Shown one piece after another: positions 14,556 through 21,452 of a DNA stretch of 30,480 nt; position 1 is the stretch's first letter, and each line of letters starts with the position of its first letter. The notes beneath the pieces were generated by a model. It saw only the letters and a program-made list of their open reading frames with translations. It was not told the origin of the DNA and searched no databases. Source of the DNA: an uncultured Eubacteriales bacterium (GTDB lineage Bacteria; Bacillota; Clostridia; Oscillospirales; Butyricicoccaceae); NCBI GenBank assembly GCA_934395135.1, contig CAKRRK010000016.1:1-30480 (forward strand). Direction: 5' to 3'. The position numbers and the translations under genes are program-made.

Positions 14556-16007
14556 ATGAGAAGCTTATTTTCAAGGCATTTTATCACCTATACTTCGATT
14601 ATGATGGTGAGTTTCCTCATTGTGGCCGTCCTGTTTAATTTCCAAATCAACCGGTACTCCGCACAGGAAAAACAGGAACAGCTGCAAAGAACCGCAGAGC
14701 AAGTGGCAGGCGCCACTACGCTTTTGATGGACAACTATACAGTGCAGGTCAACGAATTTTATCAGTTTACCATAGCACAGACTGCGGCGGAAAATGAATC
14801 GGCAATCATTTTGGCGGATGCGGATGGGCAGGTGTTGCTGACAACGGACAAAGATGGGAGCGAACTTCCGAACCTAAGCGTCATTCCAAGAAATGTAATC
14901 CGTCAGATGGATAAAAACAACTACTATTCCGAAATCGGCGGCAATTTTCACAGCACGTTTTCCACCCTACAATACATTATAGGCGTACCATGCTATAATA
15001 GTGCAGAAGAAAAAGTCGCCATGATTTTTGTGGCGACAGAGGCAAACGCGGTATTTGGTCTCCTGCGGGAGGTTACAAAGACCCTGTTTCTCGTAGTTGC
15101 TATGGTGCTGATTTTGTCCCTGATTGTTACGGTATACTTTACCAATAAAATTACGATGCCCCTTAAAATGATCGCGTCCGCCTCCAAAAGCTTTGGCAAA
15201 GGAGATTTTTCCGTGCGGGTTCCGGAAAATAACAACTGCGATGAAATTGATGAGCTTGCGGTGAGTTTTAATAATATGGCGGGTTCCCTGGAACAGCTGG
15301 AGGAATTGGGGCGCGGTTTTGTGGCCAACGTTTCCCATGAACTGAAAACGCCGATGACAAGCATCGGCGGCTTTGTGGACGGTATGCTGGACGGTACGAT
15401 TCCGAAAGAAAAATGGGAACAATATCTGCATATCATTTCGGAGGAGATCCATCGCCTGTCCAGGCTCATTATGCGGATGCTGAACGCAGCAAAAATTCAG
15501 TCGGGCGAGCTGACACTGATGCCGGCGCCGTTTGATTTCTGCGAAATGGTCAGCCGGATCATCATTAGCTTTGAAAAGCAAATTAATGACAAGCAGCTGG
15601 ATGTGGAGGTGGATTTCCAAGACGAAGACATTGTTGTCAATGGAGACAAGGATAATTTATTCCAGTCGGTATACAATCTTGTGGACAACGCAGTCAAGTT
15701 TACACAGCAGGGCGGGAAGTTGACCATTCAGGTGCAAAAGGAAGGAAACCAGTGCTTTTTCAGCATCAAGAATACTGGCGTTGGCATTGGGGAAGAAGAT
15801 ATACCCCATATTTTCGACCGGTTTTATAAAACAGATAAATCCAGAGGGATGGATAAAACCGGCGCCGGTTTGGGGCTTTATATTGTAAAGAATATCATCA
15901 ATCTCCATGGCGGCGATATTTCCGTGCGGTCCGACGGAAACGAAACCGAATTTTCTTTTAACATACCATTGTCTTCTGAAAAGAAGACGCATAAGTATAT
16001 GTTGTAG
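14556..16007 (+). CDS. Membrane sensor histidine kinase (PhoR/VicK-like)
   Basis: This 483-residue partner of the preceding regulator has one membrane helix at about 12-30 and another at about 175-197. Between them lies an extracytoplasmic domain of about 145 residues that reads like a PAS-type Cache fold (ESAIILADADGQVLLTTD). A HAMP linker (198-250) leads to the dimerisation domain with H261 in FVANVSHELKTPMTSI. The ATPase has an N-box at about 374-383 (NLVDNAVKFT), a G1-type loop (NTGVGIGEED) and a G2 box (GAGLGLYIVKNI, 436-447). It should sense envelope conditions and phosphorylate D53 of the regulator. A terminator follows. Confidence 0.95.
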   Translation: MRSLFSRHFITYTSIMMVSFLIVAVLFNFQINRYSAQEKQEQLQRTAEQVAGATTLLMDNYTVQVNEFYQFTIAQTAAENESAIILADADGQVLLTTDKDGSELPNLSVIPRNVIRQMDKNNYYSEIGGNFHSTFSTLQYIIGVPCYNSAEEKVAMIFVATEANAVFGLLREVTKTLFLVVAMVLILSLIVTVYFTNKITMPLKMIASASKSFGKGDFSVRVPENNNCDEIDELAVSFNNMAGSLEQLEELGRGFVANVSHELKTPMTSIGGFVDGMLDGTIPKEKWEQYLHIISEEIHRLSRLIMRMLNAAKIQSGELTLMPAPFDFCEMVSRIIISFEKQINDKQLDVEVDFQDEDIVVNGDKDNLFQSVYNLVDNAVKFTQQGGKLTIQVQKEGNQCFFSIKNTGVGIGEEDIPHIFDRFYKTDKSRGMDKTGAGLGLYIVKNIINLHGGDISVRSDGNETEFSFNIPLSSEKKTHKYML

Positions 16008-16024
16008 GCTGAACGCCGTTTTAT

Positions 16025-16058
16025 AAGGCAGGATGGAATTCATCCTGCCTTGTTTTTT
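16025..16058 (+). terminator. Terminator of the two-component operon
   Basis: AAGGCAGGATG (16025-16035), loop GAATT, CATCCTGCCTT (16041-16051), then GTTTTTT. Confidence 0.93.
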
Positions 16059-16142
16059 GCAATGTCCGGCGGCAGCTGTCGGCAAACAGGCTGCGGAGAG
16101 ATCATGGGGCAAGGATGGGTTGCAAGATTTTTGGGCTGTTTT

Positions 16143-16191
16143 GTCACAATTTATTATCAATTCTTAACAAATTGTTCACATTGTCTACAAA
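16143..16191 (+). promoter_or_regulatory. Pho-box-like activator site before htrA
   Basis: Four TTAACA-like hexamers lie in one orientation at helical spacing: GTCACA (16143), TTATCA (16154), TTAACA (16164) and TTCACA (16175), with a possible fifth TACAAA (16186). Steps are 11, 10, 11 and 11 bases. TACAAT (16212-16217) could be the -10 box and has no -35 box, as in PhoP-activated promoters. This is the expected type of target for the adjacent OmpR-family regulator. Confidence 0.55.
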
Positions 16192-16249
16192 CAACGTGCA
16201 CAAAATCGTTTTACAATAAAAACAGTTCAAGAAGAAAGGAAGGAACAAT

Positions 16250-17884
16250 ATGGCGTTTGAAGATAACAGACGAAATGATAGATGGGATCAGCAAGAAAAA
16301 CGGGAAATCCCCTCGTATCCAAGCAGCGGAGCAGGCGGTCCTGCACAGAGCGTGCGGCCGGCGCCGGGAAACAGCGAGCCAAGCGGCGAGGCGGCGGACA
16401 CGATGGAAACCAGACAAAACGGGGCGTCGTTTATTCCGCCGGCAGCGCAATACAGCCAAGGCGAGGACGCCCCGGTTTCTCCTCCGGAGTATCGGCAGCC
16501 GCCGGCAGGCGGCGAATATCGCAAAACCTACCAGGATATCCGCCAGGATCGGGAGATGGCGTATCCCTCCTATCAGCAATGGCAGAGCCAGGAAGAACAG
16601 CGGGCCCAAACCCGCACCCAGCAGGAACAACATCGGTTTGACCGTATTTATGAAGAGGCGCCCAAAAAGAAAAAAAGAAATCGGAAAGGCCTGAAAATTG
16701 TTGCTGGTGTGGTGGCGGCAGTGCTGCTTCTGGGCGGCGGTGTGATGATTGGCACGGCGCTTTCCGGTGGTTTTTACAACGATGTTGTAGCGCCGGCCAA
16801 TGGGGATGCGAATCCTCCGGCAGATGCGCAGGACAACACCGCGTATCCAACCTTGAACATTTCAGAGGAAGAAAGCACCGGCGGGCTTGCGCCGAAAGAA
16901 GTGTATGCAAAGGTTGCGCCGTCTATTGTGAGCATTCAGGCAACTTCTTTGGTAGACGGTTCGGCGTCAACCGGCTCCGGCATTATTATGACAGAGGATG
17001 GATACATTATCACAAACAATCATGTTATCTCCGGCAAGGATAAATTCACCGTGGTGTTGAACGATGGAACGGAATATGAGGCGTCTGTTATTGGCAGTGA
17101 TGAAAAAACAGATATCGCCGTCATTAAAATTACACCGGATACCGCCCTTACTCCGGCGGAATTCGGCAATTCCGATCAGCTGGCGGTGGGTGACCGGGCG
17201 TTTGCCATTGGTTCCCCCAGCGGCGTTGGCTTGCAGAATACCTTTACCGGCGGCTATATCTCCGCCATCAACCGGGAAATCACAGTGGACGATCGGGTGA
17301 TGACCTTGATCCAGACCGATGCTTCCATCAATCCCGGCAATTCCGGCGGTGCCCTGATTAATGACAAGGCGCAGATTGTAGGGATTACCACTGCGAAACT
17401 GGGGATCTCTTACTACGAAGGATTGGGGTTTGCGATCCCCATCAACAGTGCGAAGGAAATTGTCGATGAACTGATTGCCAATGGACGCATCATAGGCCGT
17501 CCGGCCCTTGGTATCAGTGGGTATAATATCTCCAAGGAAACCGCAGAGGCCAATAATGTGCCCCAGGGTGTGCTGGTTGCCGCGGTGGATACCAGAAGCG
17601 GCGCCTATACCGCGGGAATCCAGAAGGGGGACATTATTACCGGCGTGAATGGTACGGCCATCTCTACTATGTCACAAATCAATGCAATCAAGGAAGACTT
17701 TAAGGCCGGGGATGAGATAACCGTTTCCGTTTATCGGGCGGGAAAGAGCATAGAACTCCAGGTGACGCTGGTTGCGGAGGAGGATCTGTCAACAGACGCT
17801 GGGACACAGAACGCCCAAACCAATCAGAATGACCAAAATAATTCATATTTTACCAATCCATACAGCTATTTCTTTGGATATTAA
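16250..17884 (+). CDS. htrA: HtrA/DegP-type membrane-anchored serine protease with PDZ domain
   Basis: This 544-residue protein should degrade misfolded proteins outside the membrane. Residues 1-145 are a Pro/Gln/Arg-rich, probably disordered cytoplasmic tail ending in a basic KKKKRNRKG stretch. One membrane helix follows (about 148-171). The trypsin-like domain (about 215-405) has the full triad H258 (TNNHVIS), D288 (KTDIAVIKI) and S365 (NPGNSGGAL). A single PDZ domain spans about 415-508, and a short Asn/Gln-rich tail ends it. The long N-terminal tail is unusual in E. coli DegP but common in Firmicute HtrA. GAAGGAAGGA precedes the ATG. The upstream Pho-box-like array and adjacent two-component genes suggest stress-responsive control. 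Confidence 0.96.
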   Translation: MAFEDNRRNDRWDQQEKREIPSYPSSGAGGPAQSVRPAPGNSEPSGEAADTMETRQNGASFIPPAAQYSQGEDAPVSPPEYRQPPAGGEYRKTYQDIRQDREMAYPSYQQWQSQEEQRAQTRTQQEQHRFDRIYEEAPKKKKRNRKGLKIVAGVVAAVLLLGGGVMIGTALSGGFYNDVVAPANGDANPPADAQDNTAYPTLNISEEESTGGLAPKEVYAKVAPSIVSIQATSLVDGSASTGSGIIMTEDGYIITNNHVISGKDKFTVVLNDGTEYEASVIGSDEKTDIAVIKITPDTALTPAEFGNSDQLAVGDRAFAIGSPSGVGLQNTFTGGYISAINREITVDDRVMTLIQTDASINPGNSGGALINDKAQIVGITTAKLGISYYEGLGFAIPINSAKEIVDELIANGRIIGRPALGISGYNISKETAEANNVPQGVLVAAVDTRSGAYTAGIQKGDIITGVNGTAISTMSQINAIKEDFKAGDEITVSVYRAGKSIELQVTLVAEEDLSTDAGTQNAQTNQNDQNNSYFTNPYSYFFGY

Positions 17885-17892
17885 CAAGTGGT

Positions 17893-17927
17893 ATCGTCTG
17901 CTGCCTTTTGGTGGCAGACGATTTTTT
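17893..17927 (+). terminator. htrA terminator
   Basis: ATCGTCTGC (17893-17901) pairs with GCAGACGAT (17914-17922), followed by a T-run, 9 bases after the htrA stop. Confidence 0.92.
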
Positions 17928-17949
17928 GCCGGATGGCGGGAAATGGGGA

Positions 17950-17978
17950 TGGAAATTGCCGGATACAAATGCTATAAT
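17950..17978 (+). promoter_or_regulatory. apgM promoter
   Basis: TATAAT (17973-17978) has an extended TG two bases upstream (ATGCTATAAT) and a weak TGGAAA at 17950-17955, 17 bases away. The leader to the gene is about 105 bases and includes a 10-codon frame (ATG 18061) whose stop overlaps the apgM ATG. Confidence 0.65.
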
Positions 17979-18089
17979 GAACAAAAGCGGTTTTTGGAAA
18001 AGCATAGGCTTTTCTGCGAAAAGCTTCCGCGCCGCCTAACCAGTTTGGGCGAACGCGAATATGACGGCACAACAACTGGAGGAAACAGC

Positions 18090-19304
18090 ATGAAATATAT
18101 CGTGGTACTGGGGGACGGTATGGCCGACTATCCCTGCAGAGAATTTGACGGAAAAACCCCCCTTGACATCGCCCGAAAGCCACACATGGATTTTATTGCG
18201 CAGCATGGCGTCAGCGGACTTGTAAAAACCATTCCAGACGGCATGCCGCCGGGAAGTGATACGGCGAACCTGTCTGCCATGGGGTACGATCCCAAACGCT
18301 ATTATACCGGCCGGTCTCCCCTGGAAGCGGTCAGCATTGGCATTGACCTTGCTCTGACCGACGTAACGTATCGCTGCAACACGGTAACGCTGTCGGAAGC
18401 GGATCAGCTGGAGGACGCGGTGATGGTGGATTACAGCTGCGATGAAATTCCGACGGAGGAATCCTCTGCTGTCATCGCGGATATGCAGAGCTTGTTTGGA
18501 AATTCGGAGCTGACACTGTATCCGGGCTTTAGCTACCGGCATTGTCTGGTGATCAAAAACGGGGAGGAAGGTGCCGAACTGACGCCGCCCCATGATATTT
18601 CCGGAAAACCGGTGCGGGAATATTTGCCAAAGGGCAAAAACAGCGGCATTTTGGGCGATATGATGCGGCAGTCCTATCTTGCGCTGCGGAATCATCCGGT
18701 AAATATCGATCGGAAACGGCGGGGGCTGAAACCGGTGTCCTGTCTGTGGTTTTGGGGAGAGGGAAGAAAGCCGGATTTATCCTCTTTTTCGGAAAAATAT
18801 GGAATCCGGGGCGCAGTGGTGTCTGCGGTGGATCTTATTAAGGGAATTGCCATCTGTGCGGGGCTGCGCAGCATTGACGTGCCGGGTGCCACGGGTAACA
18901 TCCATACCAATTTTGACGGCAAGGCGGCGGCGGCCATTGACGCGCTGCGTCACGGCAGTGATTTTGTTTACATCCATATCGAAGCACCGGACGAATGCGG
19001 GCATCGGTATGAACCGGAGAACAAAGTACGCGCCATTGAACGAATTGATGAAAAAATTGTAGGGCCGGTTATGCGGGCTATGGAGGAGGATGGGGAATCC
19101 TATGCGATTCTGGTGCTGCCGGATCATCCTACGCCGCTCAGCACCCGCACCCATGCAAGGGATCCGGTGCCGTTTGCCCTGTATCGCAGCGACGTCCCCC
19201 GGGACGGTGCGCCGGTGTACAGCGAAAGCGCGGCGAAACAGACGGGTATTTTTGTGGAACAGGGGTATACCCTGCTGGATTTGTTTCTGAATCACCGACT
19301 CTAA
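18090..19304 (+). CDS. apgM: Cofactor-independent phosphoglycerate mutase, archaeal type
   Basis: This 404-residue member of the alkaline-phosphatase-like metalloenzymes should interconvert 3- and 2-phosphoglycerate. The N-terminal metal motif is VVLGDGMADYP. GSDTANLSAMGYDP contains the probable nucleophile Ser (residue 62). Later metal motifs are HIEAPDECGH and LPDHPTP. Length and order match the aPGAM family, shorter than the ~510-residue GpmI enzymes. Some relatives act as homoserine kinase; with no threonine genes nearby, the mutase reading is preferred. The start is ATG 18090 with GGAGG 8 bases upstream; the longer open frame back to 17772 overlaps the htrA end and terminator. Confidence 0.93.
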   Translation: MKYIVVLGDGMADYPCREFDGKTPLDIARKPHMDFIAQHGVSGLVKTIPDGMPPGSDTANLSAMGYDPKRYYTGRSPLEAVSIGIDLALTDVTYRCNTVTLSEADQLEDAVMVDYSCDEIPTEESSAVIADMQSLFGNSELTLYPGFSYRHCLVIKNGEEGAELTPPHDISGKPVREYLPKGKNSGILGDMMRQSYLALRNHPVNIDRKRRGLKPVSCLWFWGEGRKPDLSSFSEKYGIRGAVVSAVDLIKGIAICAGLRSIDVPGATGNIHTNFDGKAAAAIDALRHGSDFVYIHIEAPDECGHRYEPENKVRAIERIDEKIVGPVMRAMEEDGESYAILVLPDHPTPLSTRTHARDPVPFALYRSDVPRDGAPVYSESAAKQTGIFVEQGYTLLDLFLNHRL

Positions 19305-19313
19305 AATGATTCT

Positions 19314-19346
19314 CCGCCGGATGAGACCTTTCATCCGGCGGGGTTT
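19314..19346 (+). terminator. apgM terminator
   Basis: CCGCCGGATGA (19314-19324) pairs with TCATCCGGCGG (19331-19341), followed by GGTTTT. Confidence 0.93.
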
Positions 19347-19789
19347 TATAGGTTTGCTGGTTTGGAATGGGGGTTCTGCGGAGATAAGACAGAGGATGCC
19401 AAGGAGCAAAGACAGAAGCAACCATGAATTGCATCGTTCCGCTGTGGCAATTGCGCCTAACATACCACACACCATAAAAACACCCGCTGCTCTAAATTCA
19501 ATGACTCCCAACAATATCAAAAATCATTTGTGCTTCGTGCAATTCCCGATAACGTCACGCCAATTCCATTAAGCCCCTTATTCGAATTTCCCCGTTGCAT
19601 ACATAGGATCATCCCCAACGGCGTATCCGCAATTTGCCGCAGCATTGCTTTCCAGCGGCGCGGGGAGGTCCCGAAAAGAGAAAAACAAGAATACTTTATT
19701 TGTAAAATTGGGGGTTCTTCATCGGCACGACTGGAGGCTGGTCTCCCCGTGTCCATTTGACAAAGGGAGATTTTTGGTTTCAAACATCT
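19347..19789. other. Gene-poor stretch, probably decayed coding sequence
   Basis: No intact gene is seen. On the minus strand, frames around 19340-19520 encode a hydrophobic stretch with two helix-like segments (GVFMVCGMLGAIATAE and WLLLSLLLGILCLI). It begins at a TTG just after an in-frame stop and has no proper end before apgM. A neighbouring frame reads RELHEAQMIFDI up to the same point. This looks like a frameshifted remnant of a small membrane protein. Confidence 0.35.
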
Positions 19790-19945
19790 GACCAAGCAGG
19801 AGCAGGGAGGATGCTGAGGCACTGCGGCGAGGCCGCGAAAAGAGAGAGGGCGCCGAAGCGGCCCGCTGGCGGGAATCCTGCGCAAGGTTTTTTGGCGCCT
19901 GAACAGGATTTGCCGCGGAAAAGTCTTGGGAGACTTTTCAGTTTT
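19790..19945 (+). other. GC-rich structured stretch, possible RNA or repeat
   Basis: Several compact inverted repeats lie next to each other: GCGGC/GCCGC near 19823-19836, a 17-base hairpin at 19848-19864 with a CGAA loop, AATCCTG/CAGGATT (19874-19880 with 19904-19910) and GAAAAGTCT/AGACTTTTC (19918-19926 with 19931-19939). No protein family is recognisable in any frame. It may be a non-coding RNA, an intergenic repeat or a tRNA-locus remnant. Confidence 0.35.
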
Positions 19946-19948
19946 CCC

Positions 19949-19977
19949 TTGACAAAAAACGTTGGATATAGTATCAT
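19949..19977 (+). promoter_or_regulatory. Promoter of the tRNA-Thr locus
   Basis: TTGACA (19949-19954), 17 bases, TATCAT (19972-19977), about 90 bases before the truncated tRNA. It can still drive the intact tRNA and, by read-through, the Fic genes. Confidence 0.65.
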
Positions 19978-20065
19978 TACAAAAGATTTTTATGGTTGAG
20001 TATGCCGCATAAAGCAACGTCGTTCCTATAAGATGCGCTTTTCAGCCATAAAAAATAAACTACAG

Positions 20066-20120
20066 GCTGGTATGGCTCAGTTGGTAGAGCAGCGCATTCG
20101 TAATGCGCAGGTCGCTGGTT
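20066..20120 (+). pseudogene. tRNA-Thr(CGT) remnant, truncated in the T-loop
   Basis: The first 55 bases form a normal tRNA: acceptor GCTGGTA, D-arm GCTC...GAGC, and anticodon stem GCGCA/TGCGC with loop TTCGTAA, where CGT (20099-20101) is the anticodon. The T-stem GCTGG and the first two T-loop bases follow, and then the match stops. The rest of the T-arm, the 3' acceptor strand and CCA are missing. Breaks in the T-loop are typical of integrase attachment sites, so this is probably the chromosomal edge of the island to the right. Confidence 0.85.
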
Positions 20121-20205
20121 GTAGCTAAGGTAAGTATTTTCAAAAAGCAAAAAAGATGGTAGACTAACAAATAGAACGAGATGAGGAGTCTGTTCTTATA
20201 GAGAT

Positions 20206-20281
20206 GCTGGTGTAGCTCAGTCGGTAGAGCAGCTGATTCGTAATCAGCAGGTCAGGTGTTCGAGTCACCCCACCAGCTCCA
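20206..20281 (+). tRNA. tRNA-Thr(CGT)
   Basis: This is a complete 76-base tRNA with CCA encoded. The acceptor GCTGGTG pairs with CACCAGC, and the anticodon stem GCTGA/TCAGC closes loop TTCGTAA with CGT at 20239-20241. The T-loop is TTCGAGT. The lowest T-stem pair is an A-C mismatch. It differs from the truncated tRNA-Thr 85 bases upstream in both anticodon-stem strands and the T-stem, so it is not a recent copy. It probably supplies the function lost there. Confidence 0.93.
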
Positions 20282-20282
20282 G

Positions 20283-20311
20283 GCTCCTTATCGAAAGATA
20301 AGGAGCTTTTT
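20283..20311 (+). terminator. tRNA terminator that also holds the antitoxin ribosome binding site
   Basis: GCTCCTTATC (20283-20292), loop GAAA, GATAAGGAGC (20297-20306), then five T. The right arm contains AAGGAG (about 20300-20305), placed 7 bases before the antitoxin ATG at 20313. Folding therefore both stops transcription and hides the ribosome binding site. Confidence 0.9.
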
Positions 20312-20312
20312 C

Positions 20313-20486
20313 ATGTCCAAATCTGAGAAAAAGGACTATACTGTTGCTATGAAAAATGCGGAGGCGTCTGTCCGTATGGAAGGCTGTCGGATCACTCCGG
20401 AGATGCGTGAGCAGTGTGAAGCAGTGCTTGACGGGAAGACGACCACCAGTGAGATTTTAAAGAGATTCACTGAAGATAAGGAATAA
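20313..20486 (+). CDS. Fic antitoxin (VbhA/FicA-like)
   Basis: This 57-residue helical protein precedes the Fic gene. It carries SVRMEG (S19 to G24), matching the inhibitory (S/T)xxxEG motif of class I Fic antitoxins. The Glu of that motif blocks ATP placement in the Fic active site. The C-terminal half (ITPEMREQCEAVLDGKTTTSEIL) has the usual 'conserved turn' layout of these antitoxins. The start is ATG 20313, whose ribosome binding site lies in the tRNA terminator; an upstream frame start at 20256 would lie inside the tRNA. The fic gene begins 13 bases after its stop. Confidence 0.9.
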   Translation: MSKSEKKDYTVAMKNAEASVRMEGCRITPEMREQCEAVLDGKTTTSEILKRFTEDKE

Positions 20487-20499
20487 AGGCGGTGGACAT

Positions 20500-21087
20500 A
20501 TGGGGTACAGCATTGCCCCAATTTCAGAAAACTGTTATCCCGGTACCACTGTGCTCATCAATAAGCTGGACATTCATGATGAAGCGGTTCTGAACCAGGC
20601 GGAGGCGCTTGCAACCTATATCAATATAGCCAAGTTGGAACGGGAACCGTTGGATGGGATGTTTGATTTTGCACATTACAAGGCCATCCACCATTTTCTC
20701 TTCTCTGAACTATACGATTGGGCCGGAGAGGTTCGAACCGTGAACATTAGTAAGAAAGGAACCCGATTTTGCCCTGCGGTTGAAATCGAGGAACAGGCAG
20801 CGCTGGCGTTTCAGCGCCTCAAGGATCACAATTACTTTAAGGGTTTGCCCCATGATGAGTTCGTGAAAGAAATCGTGGACTTTTACTGCACCACCAATAC
20901 CCTGCACCCCTTCCGAGAGGGCAACGGACGCACCCAGCGGGCCTTCCTGACCCAGCTCGTCCGCCATGCCGGTTATGATATTAACTGGGCCGAGGTAGAT
21001 GCTGACCTGCTGATGATTGCTACCATTCAGACTGCACAGGGCGTGACAGACATTCTCTGGAAGATTTTCAATGAATATATCGAATAG
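20500..21087 (+). CDS. fic: Fic domain toxin (AMP-transferase type)
   Basis: This 195-residue protein has the full Fic core motif HPFREGNGRTQR (136-147), with catalytic H136 and the GNGR phosphate-binding loop. Enzymes of this type transfer AMP from ATP to target proteins, for example gyrase and topoisomerase IV subunits for FicT toxins. The N-terminal region lacks an inhibitory helix, so inhibition must come from the separate antitoxin upstream. The flap region (about 78-93, EVRTVNISKKGTRFCP) for target docking is present. GGCGGTGG precedes the ATG, and a strong hairpin follows at 21096. Cellular target unknown. It may act as an island-maintenance or anti-phage module. Confidence 0.95.
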   Translation: MGYSIAPISENCYPGTTVLINKLDIHDEAVLNQAEALATYINIAKLEREPLDGMFDFAHYKAIHHFLFSELYDWAGEVRTVNISKKGTRFCPAVEIEEQAALAFQRLKDHNYFKGLPHDEFVKEIVDFYCTTNTLHPFREGNGRTQRAFLTQLVRHAGYDINWAEVDADLLMIATIQTAQGVTDILWKIFNEYIE

Positions 21088-21095
21088 TAGTAATT

Positions 21096-21128
21096 CATAC
21101 TCCCCCGGTATCCGGGGGAGTGTATTTT
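21096..21128 (+). terminator. fic terminator
   Basis: ACTCCCCCGG (21099-21108) pairs with CCGGGGGAGT (21112-21121) around a 3-base loop, then GTATTTT. It separates the Fic unit from the next operon. Confidence 0.88.
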
Positions 21129-21129
21129 G

Positions 21130-21158
21130 TTGTATTATTCGCTCGATAGATGTATAAT
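21130..21158 (+). promoter_or_regulatory. Promoter of the restriction-modification operon
   Basis: TATAAT (21153-21158) with a weak TTGTAT 17 bases upstream (21130-21135), just after the fic terminator and 35 bases before the HTH gene. Confidence 0.6.
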
Positions 21159-21192
21159 ATCACCGATATCAAATCATGAGGAGTCGCCGATT

Positions 21193-21381
21193 ATGGAGTA
21201 TGTGACGCCAAAAGATAAAGCTGCCGAGTGGGGGATTACGCAGCGCCGCGTGGAAGTGCTGTGTGGAAATGGCCGCATCGCTGGAGCTTATCGTCTGGGA
21301 AGAATTTGGGCAATTCCAAAGGATGCTCAAAAACCGTTAGATGGCCGTACAAAAGCAGCAAGAGCAACGGAAAATGCATGA
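21193..21381 (+). CDS. Small helix-turn-helix protein
   Basis: This 62-residue protein resembles the excisionase/MerR-type winged-helix domains that often precede type I restriction genes in Firmicutes. It has the layout PKDKAAEWGITQRRVEVLCGNGRIAGAYRLGRIWAIPKDAQKP. The helix-turn-helix (about 6-25) and the wing (GRIAGAYRLGRIWAIP) are clear. The start is ATG 21193 with GAGGAG 9 bases upstream. HsdM starts 72 bases downstream on the same strand with no terminator between, so it probably leads or regulates the restriction operon. Such timing control would let methylation precede cutting (inference). Confidence 0.8.
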   Translation: MEYVTPKDKAAEWGITQRRVEVLCGNGRIAGAYRLGRIWAIPKDAQKPLDGRTKAARATENA

Positions 21382-21452
21382 TATTTTGTGAGCTGATCAA
21401 AGTACAGTGACTATAAATAATAAAACTACAATCAACTGATGGGTGAAATGAT

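Noticed and set aside
18777..19520. 247-codon minus-strand frame
   Set aside because: Most of it is antisense to apgM and its terminator. Only the hydrophobic first 60 residues look protein-like, so I treated it as a remnant.
19840..19880. Possible glycine or lysine riboswitch (GGCGCCGAAG at 19849-19858)
   Set aside because: The partner motifs are missing: there is no CTCTCAGG...AAAGGAC for glycine, and no AGTA or GGCTGTC core for lysine. No matching downstream gene exists.
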